DNA of 64,000 nucleotides from Agelaius tricolor (GCA_023055355.1 JALJCS010000054.1:1054001-1118000), one strand, 5' to 3'. Numbered from the stretch's first letter, positions 31,238 through 43,957 are shown. The notes: a model not told the origin generated them from the letters alone. Translations and numbers: made by a program.

Positions 31238-31312
31238 GTGTGGGAATTCCACTGTAAAAATCGATATTTCATCCCAGTGTGGGAATTCCATGTAAAAATC
31301 GATATTTCATCC
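31238..31312 (+). repeat. Tandem duplication of about 38 bp containing AATCGATATTTC
   Basis: Two adjacent copies of GTGTGGGAATTCCA..., each with GTAAAAATCGATATTTCATC. They differ by a 2-3 base indel. Confidence 0.93.
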
Positions 31313-31609
31313 CAAAATCACTTGGAAGGACAGCCAGGAGTCTTGCAATCCTTGGGAAAACTCAGAATCTCTGGGACAAAATCCGTGTGGAACAAAAAGT
31401 TATTTTTAGCCGTGGTCGGGCTCCATCTGTTCCTGCCAGATTTGGGATTTAAAAATCCAGGACCTCTTTCTATCCCTGCTCCTCTCTGGAATTCCAGGGG
31501 TTTTTTTTGGCTGAAACCTCAGCTTTCCCAACAGACCTTTCCTGGTTTTTTTGCCCCCGATCCAGCTCCACTCCTTCCTCAGGAAGAGTTTTCCCGTCTC
31601 TGCTCCGCT

Positions 31610-31930
31610 TTATGGGATTTCCATGCCCTGACGCGACCCCCATTAATTCCCAAATAAAAAATCCGGCTGAAGACAAGAACTCCTCTGGTTTTTCCACCTT
31701 TTTTCCCCCCTCCAATCCTTCTGTTTCTGGGCTCATAATTTTTTACGAGCTCGGTGATTCCGAGCGATTTCATTTCCCAGCTCCCTTCATTATTTCCATG
31801 TTGGGAATTTTATTGGCGGGGAAGGTAAACAAATAACATTTGTTTTCCCTAAAATCCACATTCCTCCCTTGTTTTCCTGCTTATTCCCAGTCTGGCTTCT
31901 GTTTGTCTCGTATCCCGTGGCCACGTGGAA
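31610..31930. other. Candidate conserved intergenic element
   Basis: Repeat-free and compositionally distinct: CCATTAATTCCCAAATAAAA, TTTTTTACGAGCTCGGTGAT, TTTTATTGGCGGGG, and GTAAACAAATAAC, a forkhead-type GTAAACA motif, at about 31825. Conservation is untested. Confidence 0.35.
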
Positions 31931-32057
31931 GGGATGGAGATGTTGGAATATTTTGGATCCCCTTTTTTTCTTGGTGAGGTTTGGGTTTGGAATGGTGGGG
32001 AGGGAGGGAGGAAGGGGTTTTGGGGAAAAGATGTTTTTGGGGGATGCATGGTGGATG

Positions 32058-32212
32058 ATTCCCAGAGAAACTGTGGATGTCTCATCCCTGGAAGTGCCCA
32101 AGGCCAGGCTGGATGGGGTTTGGAGCAACCTGGGATAGTGGGAGCTGTCCCTGCCCATGGACTGGGTGGAACGGGATGGGATTTAAAGCCCAAAGCATTC
32201 CATGATTTTATG
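32058..32212 (+). repeat. CR1 LINE 3' end
   Basis: ATTCCCAGAGAAACTGTGGA, CCAAGGCCAGGCTGGATGGG, AAGCATTCCATGATTTTATG. Confidence 0.9.
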
Positions 32213-32341
32213 AAAAGGAAAAAAGGGAAAAAAAGGAAAATTCTCCCCCAGCAGCTGAACTCCCAGAAGGAAGCAGCACATCCAGGGAATCCCAGAATTC
32301 CCACACTGAGCTGGAGCTGCGGGCACACCCTGGAGCAGGAC

Positions 32342-32580
32342 CTGTCCATCCCATCCCATCCCATCCCATCCCATCCCATCCCATCCCATCCCATCCCATC
32401 CATTCCATCCCATCCCTTCCATCCCATTGCATTTCCTCCCCATCTCATTTTGTCCCACCCCATTTCATCCCAATTCCATCTCGTCCCAAATTATCCCAAT
32501 TCCTTCCCTTCCCATTCAATTCTGTTCCATCCATCCCCATCCCATCCCATCCCATCCCACGCTATCCCATCCCAGGATGG
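32342..32580 (+). repeat. (CATCC)n microsatellite with degenerate extension
   Basis: About eleven regular CATCC units, followed by about 180 bases of diverged ATCCC/ATTCC pentamers and a second short regular run near 32540. Confidence 0.92.
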
Positions 32581-32884
32581 GCAGGGAAAAGCTCCCCATG
32601 GGATGGCATTCTCAGCATCATCCTATCCCAAAAATCCAGATCCATCCCTGGGAAGCAGGGAGGGGAAAGCTTTGGAGTCAGAAGCACTCGGGGCGGATTT
32701 CAACGAGCCGCCCTCGTTCCGTTGGCTAGAAATAAATCCATGGAGCACAGAAAAGCTCTCAGGGACTCACAGGTGCTCGGAGCCTGTTGAAATTTTCCGG
32801 GACTTGCTTTTTTTTTCCCATGAAAATGGGATGCAAATCCATCCAGGGCATGGAAGAGCCCTTGACAAACACCCACGGAGCGCA

Positions 32885-33075
32885 GACATCCTGCCCTGAG
32901 CTTGTCTGAAAAGTCCTTGATTGGAGGTTTCTTCCCGCTTTCCCTCTTGATCCGTAGGAAAAGCGGCTCCTCTGACGTGTTTGTCAATGCCTCGGGAAGA
33001 GGGAATGAGCGCAATTAGCTCGGGAATTGTTGTGGAATAAAGGTCAGCTCGTTAGTGCACGGAATTAATTCCCAA
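32885..33075. other. Candidate conserved regulatory element
   Basis: Repeat-free. Contains AGCGCAATTAGCTCGGG, with a homeodomain core CAATTA, and AAAGGTCA at 33039-33046, a nuclear-receptor half-site. Also TTTGTCAATGCC. The interval is expected to separate MYOF from CYP26 genes. Regulatory function is inference only. Confidence 0.35.
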
Positions 33076-33259
33076 GTGGTTTTTCCAGGAGGCTCTCCAG
33101 GCCCTTGGGAGGCTCAGCCAGGTGAGGCAGGGGAAGGAGGGAATTGCGGCTTCTCCGCTGCCTCCGCCACAAAATGGATCCGGAATTTTCCTCTTGGAGC
33201 AGCTGCACAAGGCAAAACTTGGGGAGGCTGTGGGGGTGCAAAAATATCCCTGTTTTCAC

Positions 33260-33510
33260 AGAATCCCGGGAAGATTTGGGGTGGGATGGATCTAAAGCTC
33301 AGCCAGTCGCACCCCGGGACAACTTCCACTATCCCAGGAGGATCCAAGTCCATCCCAACCTGGCCTTGGGCACTGCCAGGGATCCAGGGGCAGCCCCAGC
33401 AAATCTGGGAATTCCAGCCCAGGCAGGAATTCCTTGCCAAGATCCCAGCCCAATCTCCCCTTTCCCAGTGGGAGCCATTCCCTGGCTCCTGTCCCTGCAG
33501 GCCTTGTCCG
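33260..33510 (-). repeat. CR1 LINE 3' end, antisense, sharply truncated
   Basis: Begins GAATCCCGGGAAGATTTGGG and ends abruptly at CTGCAGGCCTTGTCC, where other copies continue. Confidence 0.9.
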
Positions 33511-34332
33511 GTTGTTTCCAGTTGGATCCCACACGGGATCCGATCCCAGTCCCTCCTCTCCTCATGGTTAGTGCCTCCTGCCCCTGGAAAACCGAAAGGA
33601 GCTTTATTCCCTCACGGAATTCCGAGTGGAGTGCATTCCTTTTTTATTCCCGCCTTTCCCACCGTCCTGGTGGGGCTGGGGCGGGATCTAAACCCAGCCT
33701 AAAGCCAGGCCTAACCTCGCACTGGCCTGCAGGGAAATTCCATGCCCTGCTGCCTCCCACCTGCCACATTCCCCCTTGGAATGGCCCATCCCAGCAGCGT
33801 CAAAGCCGACTCTGAAGGCTGGAATTCAAATTCCCACAACAGCCCGAGGTTTTCCAGCCACAAAGAGGGAGTTTAACCTTTCCCTCACCTGGGGAAGTGG
33901 GACTGGGAGCAGGGAACAAAGCCGGCATTCCTCGCTTTCGCTCCTTGGATTTCCTTTCTGGCTTTAAGGAAGCCCTGGAATCACTGTTTTCCTACAGAGC
34001 ACAGGGACAGCTGAGCAGAATTCCCTCCAAATTCCAGGAAATGTTTTTCTGGGATGGAGCTAAGAGTAAGTAAACAAACCCCCTAACCTCGGAGTTGCCC
34101 AGGAATGTTGTCCTGAACTCCACCAGCTCTGGAGCGGCTCCTCTGGGATTTGCCAGCAGCAGGTTGGTGTGGATGTTGGGAATTTGGGATTCTTCCTGCT
34201 GGGAGCAGGGATGGTCCCTGCCAGGTGTGGATGCAGCATTTTGGGGAGCTCAGCCCCACCTCGGAGCCGGGGTTTCCATGGGATTGCGGTGTCCATGTTT
34301 TCCTTGGATTTTCACTGGGGGAGCAACCACCC
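33511..34332. other. Intergenic, no gene recognised
   Basis: Non-coding. Nothing specific. Confidence 0.55.
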
Positions 34333-34821
34333 AATGTTGGATAAGGCTTGGATACACCTGGGATAGTGGGAGGTGTCCCTAAACATGGATGGGGTGGGAA
34401 TGGGATGGGATTTAGGGTCCCTTCCCAAACCAAACCATTCTGGGATTCTGGAGCTCTTTTGCTCTGGGAGAGCTGGGAATGTTCCCCTGGAGAAGGGAAA
34501 ATCCAGGGAATCCTCAGAGCCCCTGGCAGGGCCTGCAGGGGCTCCAGGAGAGCTGGAGAGGGGCTGGGGACAAGGCCTGCAGGGACAGGAGCCAGGGAAT
34601 GGCTCCCACTGGGAAAGGGGAGATTGGGCTGGGATCTTGGCAAGGAATTCCTGCCTGGGCTGGAATTCCCAGATTTGCTGGGGCTGCCCCTGGATCCCTG
34701 GCAGTGCCCAAGGCCAGGTTGGATCCACCTGGGATAGTGGGAGGTGTCCCTGCCCATCCCATTGGAATAAGAAGGTCTTGAAGGTCCCTTCCCACCCAAA
34801 TCATTCTGCGATTCCATGCAT
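34333..34821 (+). repeat. Chimeric CR1-CR1 unit (junction near 34449)
   Basis: The first part has CCCTAAACATGGATGGGGTG and ends CCATTCTGGGATTCT. The second starts GGAGCTCTTTTGCTCTGGGA and runs to GCGATTCCATGCATCC. It shares the shortened GCTCTGGGAGAGCTGGG with the 48.2 kb copy. Confidence 0.9.
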
Positions 34822-35098
34822 CCCAAGCTCTGCCTTCGCTTTTCCATCCATCCAAAGCCCTGGGTTATTCCCTCCTATTCCCAGAAAGGATCTGTGGGGG
34901 TGCTGGACAAAACATTCCCTCCTAAAATAGCCGGGAAAGGGGCTTGGGAGGCCGCAGGGATCAGAGGTGCTCCAGCAGGGGAGCTGTAGGGATGGATGCA
35001 TCCCAGATGTGGAAGGGAACAGCTCCATTCCAGGAAAATTCCTTTTTCCCTCCCAAAACTGACCTGGCAAAGGAGTATTTGAGAATTCCCAATGGATT

Positions 35099-35121
35099 TT
35101 GTTGTTTGTTTGTTTGTTTCA
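35099..35121 (+). repeat. (GTTT)n microsatellite followed by poly(T)
   Basis: Four to five GTTT units, then about 13 T near 35138-35150. Confidence 0.9.
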
Positions 35122-35410
35122 GCTTTTATTATTCCTTTTTTTTTTTTAATGATTATTTGTGAGTTTGGTTTCTCCTGATAACAAAAGCAAATGGAAAAAC
35201 ACGGAACTCTGGATGGGTCCAGGGAACGGAGTGCTTGGAGAGGTCTTGGAAAAATCCTGATTTCTGTTTAACCTGGGCAGGATGAAATGTGCTGGATGAG
35301 ACCAAATTCCATGATTATGGCTATGGATGGGACTGGGATTTAAAGAGACAGGAATGGGATAATTCCCATGAATGTTCTGAGGGGGAACTGCAGGAGGGAA
35401 AAAAATCTCT

Positions 35411-35721
35411 CATGGAATCATGGGATTCCAGAGTGGTTTGGGTGGGAAGGGAACTTAAATCCCACCCAGTTCCACCCAGGAACACCTCCCAGTGTCCAGC
35501 CTGGCCTTGGGCACTGCCAGGGATCCAGGGGCAGCCACAGCAAATCCGGGAATTCCAGCCCAGCCAGGAATTCCTTGCCAAGATCCCAGCCCAATCTCCC
35601 CTTTCCCAGTGGGAGCCATTCCCTGGCTCCTGTCCCTGCAGGCCTTGTCCCCAGCCCCTCTCCAGCTCTCCTGGAGCCCCTGCAGGCCCTGGAAAAGGCT
35701 CCAGGTTTTCCCTGGAATCTT
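35411..35721 (-). repeat. CR1 LINE 3' end, antisense
   Basis: CATGGAATCATGGGATTCCA through CCCAGTGTCCAGCCTGGCC to GGCCCTGGAAAAGGCTCCAG. It lacks the usual short segment before CAGTGTCC. Confidence 0.9.
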
Positions 35722-37909
35722 CAGAGAACGCTTTTATTTGATGACCTCTTACTGGACACTTCTCTTGTCCCTGTATCCTAAAAAAGCCTTGGATGCCTCC
35801 TCAATCATAGGACAGGAATCTCCTCGATCCACAGGTTGTCCTTGGAGATGATCCCGTGGCCATGGAAGCAGCTCTGGAACTGCTGCATCCCAAAAATCCT
35901 CTCTGGAGCTTCTCCCTCATTTTCCAGAAGGAAAAGCTCCAGCTCCTGTTGGAAAAGGAGTGGGATGAAAAAAAAGCAGGATCCTGGGTTTGGTACTGGG
36001 ATATTTCCCAGCTCGGGCTCACGTCCCACTGGACGTGGATGAAATTCCCTGGATGGATTCCAAGCACGGAATTCCGTAACGCTCCCTGAGGTGGGGATCA
36101 CTGCCCTGCTTTCCCAGGGAATATTTCCCTGAGATTTTGGGATTCAGGATTTTTGGGATTCAGGATTTCAGCCTCTCTTGGGGTGCCCATGGATGTTTGG
36201 GGTATTCCAACGAGGAATGGGATTTTCCTGACTCTGGAAAAGAATTGGGATGAGCTTTGCCCTCCCCTCTGGAGCAGCAAAGGTGATTTTCCTGGAAAAG
36301 ATCGGGGCGGGAAAAGGAGGGAAACCGGGAAAAGCGAGAATTCCTGGTGGCACCAGAGGGAGCTCTTCCATTGCAGATGAGGCCGGAATCAGTTGAATCC
36401 TTAATCTCCCATTCCAAGTTTTCCAGGATCAGATCCCACCTGGAACAGCTGCAGCCCCTTCCCAAATCCCCGTCACCCGAGGGTCCCAGAAAAGCTTTAT
36501 CCCGATATTCCTGAAAAATGCCTCCACCTCCACCCCTTCAAGGATTCCCTCCCCATATTCCCTCTAAAACTTCCACTCCAAGGACATTCCCAGTTTTTTT
36601 TTTTTTTTTTTTGTTGGGCTGGAAACAGTCTCTGAGGCTGATGGGAGAGAAGGATCCTGGAAAATCCTGGAAAATTTCCTCCCGACGGGACAACTGGAGC
36701 CAAAGAGGATTCCAAGGAGAAATCCCCATTCCCTGCTGAGTTTGGGAAGTGGGATCGTGGATCCAATATCAGGGAATTGCCAGGGACAGGTCCCCATGGA
36801 ATGCTGAGTGCTCGGATCCCTCCGGGCTTTTCCAGGGGATTCCCTTTCCATGGTGGAGACATCCCATAATTTCCACTTGGCTCTTTCCAAGGAATTAAAG
36901 GGAAGACGAATCTAAAAAGAGAAAGGAGAGGAGATTCCCCTTTTCCTTTGGGATTTGAAAAAAAAGCAGGATCCAGTCAGTTTTCCCAGCGGCTTAAATA
37001 TTGGGGATCATTCCTTGGATATTTTGGAAGTGTTTTCCAAAGAATTTCCTTGGGAAGGGATGATGGAGGATCCCTGAGCTTTTCCTGTTCCCTCCGGAAT
37101 CCCTGCTCCACATAAAAGATTTTCTGAGCCTTTCCAAAGGTTTATCCAGGTGCAGATCCATCTGAGGAATATTTTTCCAGGAATTTATCCAATTCCCTTC
37201 ATCCCAAGATCACCCTGGGTTTCCCCAAAAGCCCCAATTCCTCGTTTCTGTGCCCTTTTCCTGATCCCTGTCCCAGAGTCCTTTCCCAGCCATTCCAGTT
37301 ATCCCAAATTTCCTTTTCCCAGCCCATGGACTGGATCTGGGCATTTTCCCACCTCAGTAATTCCATGATTTTATTCCTCACCTGCTTTATCCCTCCTCAG
37401 ATCCAGCTGCTCTCCCCGGATCTGCTCTTCCTTAGCAGGGAATGTTCGGAACAACGAGCCCTTCCCAAATTTGGGAATTCCAGTGGACTTGGAGCACCCT
37501 GAAAATTGGGAACGCTGGCCAAGAACGTGGAGAAGTGACCTGGAGGAGCAGGAAAAGCATCCCGGATTCCACAGGCTCATTCCAAAGGGAAGCTCCCAAA
37601 GAATTGCCTGTGGGTGGGATCAGGTTGGAACAGATCCAGGTGGGATGCGGAACAGGGAATCCGTAGGGAATCGTCCCGTGGTTGGATTGGGATCATTCCC
37701 AGCTCCCTTGCTGTCATGGCTCCTGGGCTGGGAATTCTCCAGGGAATGTGGGAAGGTGCCCTGTGAGGTTTGGGATAATGGGAAGCGGGGTCACATCATC
37801 CCCAAAAAATTAGGGATGAAGGAGGGATTGGTCTCCAGATTCCAGAGGGAGCAGAGCCAGGATGTTCCCATTCCCATGGGAAGTGGTGGCTGCCGAAGGG
37901 CACAGCAAA
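35722..37909. other. Intergenic, no gene recognised
   Basis: Holds a 19-base poly(T) run at 36594-36612, a short GGGATTCAGGATTT duplication near 36140-36170 and a weak CR1-like end near 37330-37372. Otherwise ATTCC/GGAAT-rich with no gene. Confidence 0.55.
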
Positions 37910-37952
37910 TTCCAGGGGCTCCAGGAGAGCTGGAGAGGGACTGGGGACAAGG
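37910..37952 (+). repeat. Very short CR1 internal fragment
   Basis: GGGCTCCAGGAGAGCTGGAG, AGGGACTGGGGACAAGG. Flanked on both sides by unrelated sequence. Confidence 0.7.
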
Positions 37953-39068
37953 AAGATCCAAAGACCCTGCATGGACCATTCCCACAGAAATCCAGGAGCA
38001 GCATTCCCTGCTCCAGAGGCTCCCGAGAGCCCTGAACCGCTGCTCCCCCTGGGAATTTCCACTCGCTTGGCATCCCAAGCTGAATTTATGGGAAACTCCA
38101 GACCTGGAAGCGTCCAGATCCTGCAGGACTGGGAGCCCGCTCCAGGGAGGTGTTGGGAAAAGTGGGATCTTGGGATTTGGGATCGCTTCCGAGCAAGGCT
38201 GGAAGTGTGGACACAATGGGAAGCTCCGGGAGAAGTGCACGGCTCCTTTGGGATATTCCAGCATCCATCTCCTGACCCCGATCCCAGGAATCAGAGCTGC
38301 CCCTCCGGGGAAGCTCCGGATCCCAACGAGTCTTCCCTCCAACCAAACATTCCAAGGAATCTCAGCTCTTCATCCTCTGCACCCTAAAATTCCCTCGACT
38401 TTTTCCCCCCAAAAAAACTTGGGAAAAAAAGCACAGCTCATGGGAATTGTGCTCCAAAGTCAGGCTTTGAATGCCTCTTCCTGACCAGGTCAGAGAATTC
38501 CAAGCTGGAAGATGCTACATCCAAGGTTTTTCCTCAGAGCAAATCCTTTCCAGTAGGAAACTGTGGAATCTCGATGGAATCTGGATCCCAAGGAAAAACC
38601 AGGAGCACAAAGGCCGGGGCAGCAGCAGCTGCAGATCCCCAGGGACCCTGCCCATCCTCCTTTGCTATCTCCACACATTTCCCAGTTTTCCAAGGGCTCC
38701 GATTCCCTGCCAGCCCCTGGAAATTCCACCTGGAGCACGGGGATCGAGTCCAGGCCTCATCAGGATTTGATATTCCCACTGATTGCTTTTCCAGGATCCT
38801 GGATCTGGCTCCAAGGGAGCTGAGGGTTCAAAGATCCCAAAAATTCTCTAGCAGATTTATCGGCTCCCGAAATTCCTTTATTTTCTCCCATCCCCCTCAT
38901 TCCCGCTGGGATCCAAATTAAAGGACACCAAAAAATCCAACATCGCATCCCTGATTTTGTCACATCCCGAATTTTTTTTTCTTGGGATTCTGCTCCAGAT
39001 CCGTCTGTGCAGCGGGAAGCAGGAGCAGGCTGGAAAAACCCAGGAAAAAAGGTGGTAGATGGAACAGC
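37953..39068. other. Intergenic, no gene recognised
   Basis: Open frames are present but show no recognisable domains. Non-coding. Confidence 0.55.
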
Positions 39069-39327
39069 AGGGAAAGAGGAAAAGGAAAAGGAAAGGAAAG
39101 GAAAGGAAAGGAAAGGAAAGGAAAGGAAAGGAAAGGAAAGGAAAGGAAAGGAAAGGAAAGGAAAGGAAAGGAAAGGAAAGGAAAGGAAAGGAAAGGAAAG
39201 GAAAGGAAAGGAAAGGAAGAAGAGAAGAGAAGAGAAGAGAAGAGAAGAGAAGAAAAGAAAAGAAAAGAAAAGAAAAGAAAAGAAAAGAAAAGAAAAGAAA
39301 AGAAAAGAAAAGAAAAGAAAAGAGAGA
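39069..39327 (+). repeat. 259-base pure homopurine tract, (GGAAA)n then (AGAAA)n
   Basis: No C or T occurs between 39069 and 39327. The first part is GGAAA pentamers, then AGAGA, then AGAAA pentamers. On this strand it is the complement type of the pyrimidine tract at 61022-61227. Confidence 0.97.
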
Positions 39328-40936
39328 TAAAAAAGAGATAAAAAAGGATTTACACCCCCCCCCATCCCACTGTTTTTCCCAGAATTTTCCCCCAGTTTTA
39401 CACCTTGGAGTCGGAGTTGCCAGATGCCTCCAGGCAGCTCAGATTCCAGGGAATCATTAATTCCAAGGAAAGCTTTTCCCACTGTTCCAGCTTCCGGTGC
39501 CGTCTTGGCATGCAGCTGGATGGGGAAATTTGGGAATACATCCCTAAATCCACCCCCAAAATCTGTGGATGTGAGGTTTGGGATGTTCCCAAAATTCAAC
39601 CATCCTGGAGGTAAAGGAGAGGAGCAAGGAATTTCCTTCGTTCCCAAATTTTAGGGATGAAACGGAATCAAGGACAGACAAAAAACGTCCCCAGCTTCTC
39701 CCTCTGCCCAGGGATGTCTTGGGAATGTTCAGGAATTCCCTTTCCTCACCCGGAAAACTGAGCTGTAAACTCATCCTTTTTGCCTATGGAAGTTGCACTT
39801 CCAGGAGAAAATTCCTGGAGGAATCCTGATTTCCCAGAGCCTACAGCACCTGGAACATCCCCCAGGCTCTCCAAGGCCTCGAGTCCATGCAGAAAAAACT
39901 TTGGCTTGGGAAAAATCCTTGGAAAAGGGGAATCTCCATCAAAATTCGGGCGGAATCTTAGCGGGGAAGTTTCTCCCATAAATTCCAAAAATCCCTCGTG
40001 TTAGATCCCACCCTGGGGATACTCCAGGAGCAACATCTCCTTTCCCAAGTTTTCCCTATCCCTCTCCTCATTTTTTGGACTCCCAAGCGAAGGAATTTCA
40101 ACCTCCCAAAATTCCCCTGGTCTCTTCCTGCTGCTTTTCCAGGGATGCGGGATAGGGCGGGATAGTGATGGGCACTTCCCACCACCATCCCAGCTTCCAA
40201 AACCTCCAATCTTCCCAGAAACCGGGATAAAAAAATCCCTAAGAACCCTAAGATGTTTTCCGCATCAGCCACTTGAAAGGGCCCAGATCACCTCCAAGTA
40301 TTTTTATGGAAGGAGTTTCCCCTCTTATTCCCGACTGTAAATCCCTGATGTTTTCCAGCTGTTGGCTCCTCATCCAGGGGTGGAAGGTGTCGGAGCAGCT
40401 GCGCCGGGCAGGTGGCGGCCACTGGGAAGCTCCACAGCTGCCGGGACGGGAAGCACTGGAAGCAATTCCTGATCCTAATGGAGACGGTTCCTCATTAAAT
40501 GGGAAGTTCCGCGGGCCTGGAGCGGATTTGCTTCCAGAGGCAATTCCCGCCCAAATTTTTGGGAGCCGAAAGGGAGACAGGAGGTTTTTGGGAGTTGGGA
40601 AGGGATGGGAGGCAGCACCCAAGGGAGGTTTTGGGGTGGATTTTTGACACGAATCCATGGATGGGGGAGCAGTGGGAAGTCTTTTCCAGGCCTTTGGAAG
40701 ATTGCGGAAGACACAAGTGAAGGAATGAGGATGAGGTTGGGAATGAGGAAGGGAGAAGGTTGGAGCCACCTGGAGTTTTAGGAGTTGAGAGGAGAGGAAA
40801 TGTTCCGTCAGGCTGGGAGAATCCAGGTGCTGAATTCCCTAAATCCCAGCGTGGCAGGGGATGATCCCAGCCCACACCAACGGCTGATTCCACTGCTCCT
40901 GCACTTCCTGATAATCTGGAGAATCTGGGCCCAGCA
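39328..40936. other. Intergenic, no gene recognised
   Basis: Non-coding, dense ATTCC/GGAAT words, no CR1 recognised. Confidence 0.55.
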
Positions 40937-41408
40937 GAATCCTGGAATGGTTTGGAAGGGACCTTAAATTCCATCCAGTTCAATCCAGGGACACCTCCCA
41001 GGCTGCTCCAAGCCCCATCCAACCTGGCCTTGGGCACTTCCAGGGATCCAGGGGCAGCCCCAGCAAATCTGGGAATTCCAGCCCAGGCAGGAATTCCTTG
41101 CCAAGATCCCAGGCCAATCTCCCCTTTCCCAGTGGGAGCCATTCCCTGGCTCCTGTCCCTGCAGGCCTTGTCCCCAGCCCCTCTCCAGCTCTCCTGGAGC
41201 CCCTGCAGGCACTCTGAGGATTCCCTGGAGTTTTCCCTTCTCCAGGGGAGCATTCCCAGCTCTCCCAGCCTGGCTCCAGAGCAGCTCCGGGGCCATCTCT
41301 GGATTTGCTCCAGTAGCTCCGTGTCCTCCTGATGTTTGGATCTGGGAGCTGGGGCAGGTGGGCTCTCACCTGAGGGAGGGGCACAGGGACACAATTCCCA
41401 CCTTTCCT
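40937..41408 (-). repeat. CR1 LINE, antisense, about 470 bp
   Basis: GAATCCTGGAATGGTTTGGA through CTCTCCTGGAGCCCCTGCAG and GATTTGCTCCAGTAGCTCCG to CACAATTCCCACC. It reaches further 5' than most copies. Confidence 0.92.
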
Positions 41409-43770
41409 TTGGGATCTGCCCAGGGTATGGAAGGGTCCGGGCTGGGCCATCCCAGCCTCATCCACACCATCCCAAATCCCTCTCCCGGGGCTGCTTCCCA
41501 TCCCGTGCCATGGTGGAAAGGCCTCACTGATCTGGTGGTGGTGTTTTCCATCAGGATGGGATCCCATGCAGGGAAAAGAGATCTTCGGGAAAAATTGGCT
41601 TCCAGTCATCCTTGTGATTCCATAAAAAATGTCGTGTCCTCATCATTCTCTAGTAACCAATATTGGGATTATCCCTAATTCATGGGATATATTCCCATTG
41701 GTTTTCCATGTTTTATGATCCCAAAATCTTTTAAATATCAGGATTTATCCTCTCTTCCCCCCTGCTCTTCCCAAGGAGCCAGGGAATACCAGGAGATAGG
41801 GAAAACCCCCCCTTTTTTTGGGAATTGCTGCCTAGGGCATCACTGAGGGAATTATAAATTACAATAATTCCATATTTAAGTGTTTCCAAGGTTTCCCGAA
41901 GCCACAGGTTTGGACGGACAGAGATGGGAAATAATTCCAGGGATCGTTAAATCCATTCAGAAAGAAGAATTCCTGATTTCGGATTCGATGGGATTATTTC
42001 AGGTGGAGAAGAGAGACAGGAGGGAAAAGAAAAATCCAAAGTAAATCCCATGGGAATTCCAAGATTTAAAAAGTGACCCTCTTGCAGTGGGAGGCCATTC
42101 CCAGTTTTCCTGTCGCTCCAGAGCCTTATCCAGAGTCCCTCTCCCTCTCTCCAATCTCTGTCCCACATTAATCCCACCCACCACCGCATCCCTTCATTCC
42201 AGGAGATGGGATCTTCCCACAAAACCACGGAAGCTGCAGCTTCCACAAGGAAACAATGGGAATTCCCGCTTTTGGATTTGCTGTCCCACATCAACCACTT
42301 GGAATGGCCTTGGAATTCCCAGCTCAGCTCATTCCCTCCATTCATCCAAGATTCGTGAAGGAATCCAGGGGTTTTTTTGGAGAAAAAACCAGAGATTCCA
42401 TGTGGTTCTTGGCTTCCTAGGAAGGATTTGGCTCCTTAGGGAAAGGTTTGGCACCTTGGCAGCCTAAAACAGTGGGAATTCTGTGGGAAATTTGACTTCC
42501 CACGTTTACGCCTCCTCAACTCGTGCCCTGGAGAAATTGGAGAGAGTTGGGAGAAGAAACGATAACGTAAGAGAGCTTTCTTTGGGAAGCAAGATTTCCA
42601 TGGATCGTGTGCTGATCCAAAATCCCAAATCCTGGATTTCTGGGATTTTGGCTGGATGGGAGAGCCCAGATAAAGCTTGGACATGATAATGGTTTAAAAA
42701 CAGGGAACGTGGAGGGGAACATCATTCCGAGCATGGAATAATGAGTTTGGAATGATGGGGAGTTTAGGCCATCCATGAAATCCGTTGGGCTTGGAATGGT
42801 TTCCAGTGAGGTGAAAAGGGAATGGCTTCCAATGGGGCAGGAATCCATGGAGACGTGGAAGGGATGATCCAGTTTGGATGTGTTTGATCCCTAATTTTTA
42901 TTGATTTTCCAAACCAGGGAATCACTGCAGGGAATCGGTGGGAATTTTATCCCGAAGCTTCCCAAACCACTGGGAATTTTAAATTTTTTTTCTCTTTTTC
43001 CCTTTTTCCAGCTGGAAAAGTTGGGGGAAAACTGGGACATGAAGCATTCCGGTTTTTGGGAAATCAGGAAACTAAACTTGGATTTCATCATCACCCACTG
43101 GAAGGGGGGATAAAAATCCCACAACTCATCCCCAATTCCCTCTACATTCCAGAGGGAAGCATCTCCTTCCTCATGGCGGGGGAATAATCAGGACAGGAAT
43201 GGGAAAATGCATTCCTGAAAAACCCGGGATGCCAAGGACGGAGATTTTTGGGATGGGAGAAATTTGATCCCATAATAGGTGACATTCCCTGTGTTTGCAT
43301 CCCTCTGAGGTGTTTTTTTGGGAATGCCTTTGTGGGATCCGACAGGTGCATTGGATTTGGAACAGATTTTTCCCATTATCTTCTGGGGGAGCTTCAAGTT
43401 ATCCCGGAGATCCGTCGGAGCTGGCGGAGGTTTCCAGGGAGTTTCTGGATGGAATTAGCTGCAGACTGGGGTCAGCGCCAGTGGCCTCTCCATGAACTTG
43501 GAATCCTGGCCTTGGAGCAACAACTGGGAAAAATCCATGAGGAGCTCTCCCATTTTTCTTCCTGCTCCTTGGGAGATCCATTTTCTTCTCCCTTTTCCTC
43601 TTTTTTTGTGTTTTGTCCGTGGCCAGGGAAGAAATGAAGGTCGGGAATCAGGTGGGAAAGAAACCTTGGAAAGAGACAGAGCTGGAATTCCTCTTTGGAG
43701 GATTTTTTTACCTCACATGGAGCTGAAGAGGACTTGAAACAAATCCTGCTGAGGAACGTCGGGAATCAGA
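41409..43770. other. Intergenic, no gene recognised
   Basis: About 2.4 kb without CR1. ATTCC/GGAAT occurs in seven of the ten 60-base rows from 42001 to 42600. No gene or RNA seen. Confidence 0.55.
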
Positions 43771-43952
43771 GGGAATTTCTCCATGGAAAAGGTGAGTAGG
43801 TATCGGAACGGGCTGCCCAGGGAGGTTTGGGTCCCCATCTGTGGAGGTGTCCAAGGAATTCCTGGATGTGCCAAGGTGGGGACTGGGCACAGCTTGGACT
43901 GGATGACCTTGGAGGGATTTTCCAACTGAAATCTTTCTGGGATTCTGGGATA
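43771..43952 (+). repeat. CR1 LINE 3' end (second type)
   Basis: ATTTCTCCATGGAAAAGGTG, GGAGGTGTCCAAGGAATTCC, GGCACAGCTTGGACTGGATG, TTTTCCAACTGAAATC. Confidence 0.9.
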
Positions 43953-43957
43953 TTTTT

